A stretch of DNA of 17,401 bases from an uncultured Eubacteriales bacterium. GTDB lineage: Bacteria > Bacillota > Clostridia > Oscillospirales > Oscillospiraceae. The notes under the pieces were generated by a model. It searched no databases, was not told where the DNA came from, and was given only the letters and a program-made list of their open reading frames with translations. Below, one piece after another: positions 13,662 through 17,401 of the stretch (positions are counted from its first letter, which is position 1; the number at the start of each line of letters is the position of its first letter). The position numbers and the translations under genes were made by a program. Where the stretch lies: contig URPI01000029.1 in the NCBI GenBank assembly GCA_900549705.1, forward strand, positions 1 through 17,401, read 5' to 3'.

Positions 13662-15548
13662 TTATGCACCGAAGGACTCCGTCTCAATTCCGAAGCCATA
13701 GTCATACAGGGGATTTTCAATATCCTTGGGCATATCCTCCCGCTGATTCAAAACCTGCTCCATGTCGGCGGGAATCTGGAAGGGCAGCTTGCCGGTGATG
13801 GCGGTTTCGCCAAACAGGGCATCCGCCACTGCCTCTGCACCGCAGGTAATACCGGGGCGGTAGACCAGCAGCACGCTGTCGGAAGCGTCACTGATGGGTG
13901 TCAGCACATAGGCACGGTTCATAATCACAACGCTGACCACATTGGCTCCCGCAGCCTTCAGCGCCTGCACCAGCTCCGTCTGCTCCTGAGGGAATTCCAG
14001 GCTTGCCGCCGTCCACTCCGGGTCATGGGTGCCGCTCTTTTCGCCCACTACCACAATGGCGGTGGTGCCGCTCAGGTCGGCAGGAACATCGGCGGCGGTT
14101 TCAACATAGGTCACATTGTCTGCGCCGGCCTTGGCCGTCAGGGCATCCAGGATGGTGGTGCCGGTTATCTCAATCGGCTCCTTGGCCGTCCAGCCGCTGT
14201 TCAGCGCACGGATATTCTGCGCCAGAGAACCGGCAACCACAATCTTCTGCCCGGTCAGCGGCGCGGCATTGTCATATTTCACCAGGGTGAAGGAGCGGGC
14301 TGCCGCTTCCTTGGCAACGGCCTTGTGTTCCGCCGTGCCTACATGGTCATACACGGCATCCTCGTCCACATAGGGGTTCTCAAAGATGCCCAGCTGGAAC
14401 TTGGCATTCAGAATCCGGCGGCAGGCATCGGTGAGCCGCTCCTCGTCCACCTCGTCCACCAGCTGTGTGCTGGAGCGAACGCCCATGCCGCCCAGAATGT
14501 CGGCACCTGCGTTGGTTGCACCCACAAAGTTCAGACCCCAATCGGTCTGAATGATGCCGGTGTAGCCCAGCTGTCCCCGCAGCAGGTCTGTCATGACCAC
14601 GGCGGACTGGTCGGCAGAATTATCCACGGCATCGCCGCCCAGCATGGGAACGGTGGAATAGCCATAGGGCATCACGGCGGCAGCGCCCGCTGCAATGCCG
14701 GCCTTGAAGCCCGCCAGATGCAGCTCCAGGGAATCCTCCTGAATGGTCAGGGGCGTTCCGTCCACGCCGCCGGTCTGTGCGCCTGCGCCGGGAAAATGCT
14801 TGATGGTGGCAATCACGGAATCACCGGACAGCTCTGCACCGCCCTGGAGAGCCTGGACGGCAGCCGCAATCAAGCGCTGCACCACCTCGGTGTCCTCGCT
14901 GTAGCATTCCTGGTTGCGTCCCCAGCGGGGGTCGGTGATCAGGTCGGCATCCGGCGACAGCGCCATGCGGATGCCCACCGCCTTCAGCTCCTCCTTCAGC
15001 ACCGTGTTCAGCTGCGCCACCAGCGCCGCATCATTGGCAGCGCCCTGGTTCACCTCGTCCGGCAGGAAGGTAGCGTCGCTGACGAAGGCAGCGCCCGCCT
15101 CGGTATCCATGGAGAACACCACGGGGATGCCCAGCTCGCTGGCCTCGCTCAACTCCTGAATTTCATTGGTGCGCTGGGCGGCATCGGCTGCGGAGTCAAA
15201 GGCATATTCATAAATCAAGGCGAAGCCCACATTGCTGTTGGAGAACCAGCCGTCTTTCTTACTAACCAAGGTCAAGTGCACCATCTGGGCGGCCTTCTGC
15301 TCCGGGGTCATCTGGCTGAGCAGGTCTTCGGTGCGCTCCTGGGCGGAGAGCCGCCAGTCTTCATAGGGGTCGAGCACACCGTTGTCATTGAGGTCTTTGA
15401 AGGAATAGCCGTCCGCTTCGATGATGTTTTTCACCCGTGCCACCAGTTCCGGCTGCTGAAGGGTGTCCTCTGCATGAGCAGGCAGGGCGGAAAGGCTCAG
15501 GATTGCCGCCACAGACAGGGCGGTCAGCTTTTTCAGAGTTGCATTCAT
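13662..15548 (-). CDS. Exported family 3 glycoside hydrolase with EF-hand-like loop
   Basis: The 628-residue protein is a canonical-order GH3 exo-glycosidase, probably a beta-glucosidase. A signal peptide (about 1-26, ending LPAHA) is followed by a calcium-binding-like loop DLNDNGVLDPYE (52-63). The TIM barrel then shows FSMDTEAG (145-152), DPRWGRNQECYSED (206-219), KHFPG (250-254) and the nucleophile candidate D336 in QTDWG. The alpha/beta domain runs from about 410 to 600, with LVKYDNAAPLTG and VVVGEKSGTHDPEW. There is no fibronectin-III tail. The acid/base residue is not assigned with confidence. AAAGGAG at 15559-15565 lies 10 nt before the ATG at 15548. It is the third gene of the ABC operon, 23 nt after permease 2, so its products are probably what the importer takes up. 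A beta-xylosidase specificity is possible. Confidence 0.92.
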   Translation of the reverse strand: MNATLKKLTALSVAAILSLSALPAHAEDTLQQPELVARVKNIIEADGYSFKDLNDNGVLDPYEDWRLSAQERTEDLLSQMTPEQKAAQMVHLTLVSKKDGWFSNSNVGFALIYEYAFDSAADAAQRTNEIQELSEASELGIPVVFSMDTEAGAAFVSDATFLPDEVNQGAANDAALVAQLNTVLKEELKAVGIRMALSPDADLITDPRWGRNQECYSEDTEVVQRLIAAAVQALQGGAELSGDSVIATIKHFPGAGAQTGGVDGTPLTIQEDSLELHLAGFKAGIAAGAAAVMPYGYSTVPMLGGDAVDNSADQSAVVMTDLLRGQLGYTGIIQTDWGLNFVGATNAGADILGGMGVRSSTQLVDEVDEERLTDACRRILNAKFQLGIFENPYVDEDAVYDHVGTAEHKAVAKEAAARSFTLVKYDNAAPLTGQKIVVAGSLAQNIRALNSGWTAKEPIEITGTTILDALTAKAGADNVTYVETAADVPADLSGTTAIVVVGEKSGTHDPEWTAASLEFPQEQTELVQALKAAGANVVSVVIMNRAYVLTPISDASDSVLLVYRPGITCGAEAVADALFGETAITGKLPFQIPADMEQVLNQREDMPKDIENPLYDYGFGIETESFGA

Positions 15549-15571
15549 AAATCCGTCTCTCCTTTTTTTGT

Positions 15572-16465
15572 TTAGGATGCGGTCACAGCGCCGCTCATCT
15601 GCCCGGAAATCAGGTATTTTCCCATGAAGATGTACAGCACCAGCACCGGCAGCGCCAGAATCAGGGAGCCTGCCATCTGCACGTTGAACTCGGCAGCCAT
15701 GGTGCCCGCCAGCTCGTTCAGGGCAATGGTAGCGGGCTTGGAATCGTAGCCGCCCAGCACCAGGGCGAACAACATTTCATTCCAGATGGACGTACACTGG
15801 AACACAAACACGGTAATGGTGGCAATGCGGGTATTGGGCACCACAATCTTGCGGTAAATCTGCCACACGCCGTTGCCGTCAATCATCGCCTGCTTAATGA
15901 GGGCATCGGGCACATCGGCGTAGTAGCCCCGCATCATCACGGTACACATGGGCATACCAAACACCGCATGAACCATCACCAGTCCCCAGATGTTATCGTA
16001 CAAATCCAGGGCATTGACGGTTTGCAGCAGCGGGATGAGGATGGCCTGGAAGGGCAGATAGGTTGCCGCCACCAGGGCAATGAAAAACACATTGTTGAAA
16101 CGGAACTTCCACTTGCTCAATGCGTAGGCACAGATGGAACCCAAAAACACCGATCCGGCAGCACCCAGCAGGGTGACAACCAAGGATGTCAGCAGGGGTA
16201 CGCCCAGCTCCTCCATGGCGCTGGCATAGCCCTCCAGTGTCCAGGTGGTAGGCGGGGTGATGGGGGTGGAGGTCATCACCTCGCTGTTGGTCTTAAAGGA
16301 GGTCATGATGGTTCCCCAGAAGGGCAGCATATAAAAGATCAAAAAGGCTGCCATAATGGCATAGTACACGATGTGCAGCACCGTGGTATGCCACCTGGGT
16401 TTAATCCGCACCGTCTGCGCCTGCTGGGCAGCCTTGGTGCGCTCAATGCTCATATTATCCGGCAT
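15572..16465 (-). CDS. Sugar ABC transporter permease 2 (MalG-like)
   Basis: The 297-residue protein is an integral-membrane subunit of a CUT1 importer with about six helices (first at roughly 28-48, last at roughly 255-275). The cytoplasmic EAA loop that docks the ATPase is seen at about 177-200 (DALIKQAMIDGNG, then IYRKIVVP). The ATG at 16465 is chosen: AGGAGG (16474-16479) lies exactly 8 nt upstream, and the stop of permease 1 is 2 nt before it. An in-frame TTG at 16489 would overlap the upstream gene and has no ribosome binding site. The N-terminal tail (about 25 residues) is hydrophilic and cytoplasmic. The tight coupling to permease 1 fits equal expression of the two halves of the channel. 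Confidence 0.95.
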   Translation of the reverse strand: MPDNMSIERTKAAQQAQTVRIKPRWHTTVLHIVYYAIMAAFLIFYMLPFWGTIMTSFKTNSEVMTSTPITPPTTWTLEGYASAMEELGVPLLTSLVVTLLGAAGSVFLGSICAYALSKWKFRFNNVFFIALVAATYLPFQAILIPLLQTVNALDLYDNIWGLVMVHAVFGMPMCTVMMRGYYADVPDALIKQAMIDGNGVWQIYRKIVVPNTRIATITVFVFQCTSIWNEMLFALVLGGYDSKPATIALNELAGTMAAEFNVQMAGSLILALPVLVLYIFMGKYLISGQMSGAVTAS

Positions 16466-16467
16466 AA

Positions 16468-17401
16468 TCAAGACCTCCTGTTTGTCCAATAGGTCAGCGG
16501 CAGAATCAGCACCAGCACCAGCGCCAGCAGGAAGCAGCTGATTGCAGCGGAATAGGCAAAATTATTGCTCTGGAATGCTTCGTTGTACATCCAGATGGGC
16601 AGCGTCCATGCTGACGAGGTGGTGTAGCCCACCAGGGAAACGATGAAATCGAAGGAGCGCAAGGCATACATGGCAAGAATGGTAATGCAGCTGCCCATGG
16701 CACCCTTGAGCTGGGGAATGATGAGCTTCATGTAAATCCGGGGCATATACGCGCCGTCCAGCTTGGCGGCATTGAGGATGTTGGTAGGCACATTCTTGAT
16801 GGCTGCCAGGAAGATAACCGCCACATAGCCGGAAAATTGCCATACCATAGCAATGATGATGGACAGCATGATGGTCTTATTGGACGATGCCCACATCAAG
16901 TGGCCGTTTTTCATGGCAGCCGCCACATCCACGCCCAGAATGCTCAAAAAGGAATTGAGCACGCCGCCGGTGGGGCGATACATATACGCCCATACCGTAC
17001 CCGTGACCACGAAGGACAGAGCAAAGGGCAGCAAAATCAGGGTGCGGAACACAGCGGTTCCCCGCAATCCCTGATCCATCAGCAGCGCCAGGCCGAGACC
17101 CAGCAGCAGGCACAGGGGAATCAGGCAGAACAGCAGCAGGGTGTTGCGCAGTGCCGGCCAGAAATTGGGACTGGTGAACATTTTTGCATAGTTGCCGAAG
17201 CCGCCCCAGCCATAGCTGGCTTCCAGCATTCCGTCGCCCCAGTCGGACACGGAAACCCACAGGTTCCAGCCCAGGGAGACATAAACAAAGTAGATGAGCA
17301 GTGCCGCCGGGATGCAAATCCAAATCAGCGGATGATGGTCAAAAAAGTAAAACCTGCAAGCGAGTATCAGTTCCGTGTATTCACCACACCTGTCGGACCA
17401 T
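16468..17401 (-). CDS. Sugar ABC transporter permease 1 (MalF-like), 5' end beyond window
   Basis: The reading frame is open to the right edge of the window, so at least 310 residues are visible and the start is not. I translated the part above 17250 by hand: it continues in frame as the expected first membrane helix (HHPLIWICIPAALLIYFVYV and on into GWNLWVSVSDW). Five more helices follow, with the EAA loop NILNAAKLDGAYMPRIYMKL and LIIPQ before helix 5. This is the CUT1 partner of permease 2. No ATG, GTG or TTG occurs in frame before helix 1. The GTG at 17250 would remove helix 1 and is rejected as the start. The solute-binding protein gene normally precedes this gene and is probably off the edge. 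Confidence 0.9.
   Translation of the reverse strand, partial: WSDRCGEYTELILACRFYFFDHHPLIWICIPAALLIYFVYVSLGWNLWVSVSDWGDGMLEASYGWGGFGNYAKMFTSPNFWPALRNTLLLFCLIPLCLLLGLGLALLMDQGLRGTAVFRTLILLPFALSFVVTGTVWAYMYRPTGGVLNSFLSILGVDVAAAMKNGHLMWASSNKTIMLSIIIAMVWQFSGYVAVIFLAAIKNVPTNILNAAKLDGAYMPRIYMKLIIPQLKGAMGSCITILAMYALRSFDFIVSLVGYTTSSAWTLPIWMYNEAFQSNNFAYSAAISCFLLALVLVLILPLTYWTNRRS

Noticed and set aside
12513..15575. A 1020-codon antisense open frame spanning the ATPase and GH3 genes
   Set aside because: Same codon-bias effect, running across a real gene boundary by chance; the opposite-strand products have intact catalytic motifs.
16466..16489. A TTG start for permease 2 at 16489
   Set aside because: It overlaps permease 1 and lacks a ribosome binding site, whereas AGGAGG is ideally placed for the ATG at 16465.
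16468..17250. Permease 1 as a complete 260-residue protein starting at GTG 17250
   Set aside because: Hand translation shows the frame continues upstream into the first membrane helix that this family needs.

Overview
This window looks like chromosomal DNA of an anaerobic, gut-type Clostridia bacterium. The reasons are a methylenetetrahydrofolate reductase of the MetF/MetV/RnfC2 type known from acetogens such as Acetobacterium woodii, strong AGGAGG-type ribosome binding sites, GC-rich coding DNA with AT-rich promoter gaps, and a domain-inverted GH3 enzyme of the kind known from Ruminococcus and Butyrivibrio. An Oscillospiraceae-like organism is my guess. No rRNA, tRNA, CRISPR array, insertion sequence or phage gene was seen.

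Region 1 (1-3835). A three-gene minus-strand operon encodes a 657-residue fusion of a MetV-like domain to an RnfC-like flavin/Fe-S protein, a stand-alone MetV and MetF. A sigma-70-type promoter (TGGACA, 18 nt, TATAAT) lies before it, with an inverted repeat over the likely start of transcription. A hairpin terminator follows metF. Together the genes predict a soluble NADH-linked reductase of the folate methyl branch. Degenerate copies of a short repeat lie on both sides of the operon.

Region 2 (4039-7230). A 994-residue family 3 glycoside hydrolase on the minus strand has its two catalytic domains in swapped order and a transmembrane segment at each end. It ends at a near-perfect intrinsic terminator.

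Region 3 (7079-8900). A 530-bp AT-rich divergent control region holds several short repeats. Two plus-strand single-gene units follow, each with its own terminator: a 137-residue four-helix membrane protein and a 220-residue acidic lipoprotein. I recognise no family for either.

Region 4 (8879-12481). A LacZ-type GH2 enzyme with an export signal lies on the minus strand. It has its own promoter, an operator-like palindrome, and a terminator shared with the converging lipoprotein gene.

Region 5 (12480-17401). A minus-strand CUT1 sugar ABC operon holds permease 1 (running off the right edge), permease 2, an exported GH3 enzyme and an MsmK/UgpC-type ATPase. The solute-binding protein and regulator are probably beyond the right edge.

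Taken together, regions 2-5 are best read as a beta-glycoside utilisation locus. Three extracytoplasmic exo-glycosidases would trim beta-linked sugars outside the cell and the ABC importer would take up the products. The one-carbon operon is a separate transcription unit beside it; any functional link between the two is speculation.
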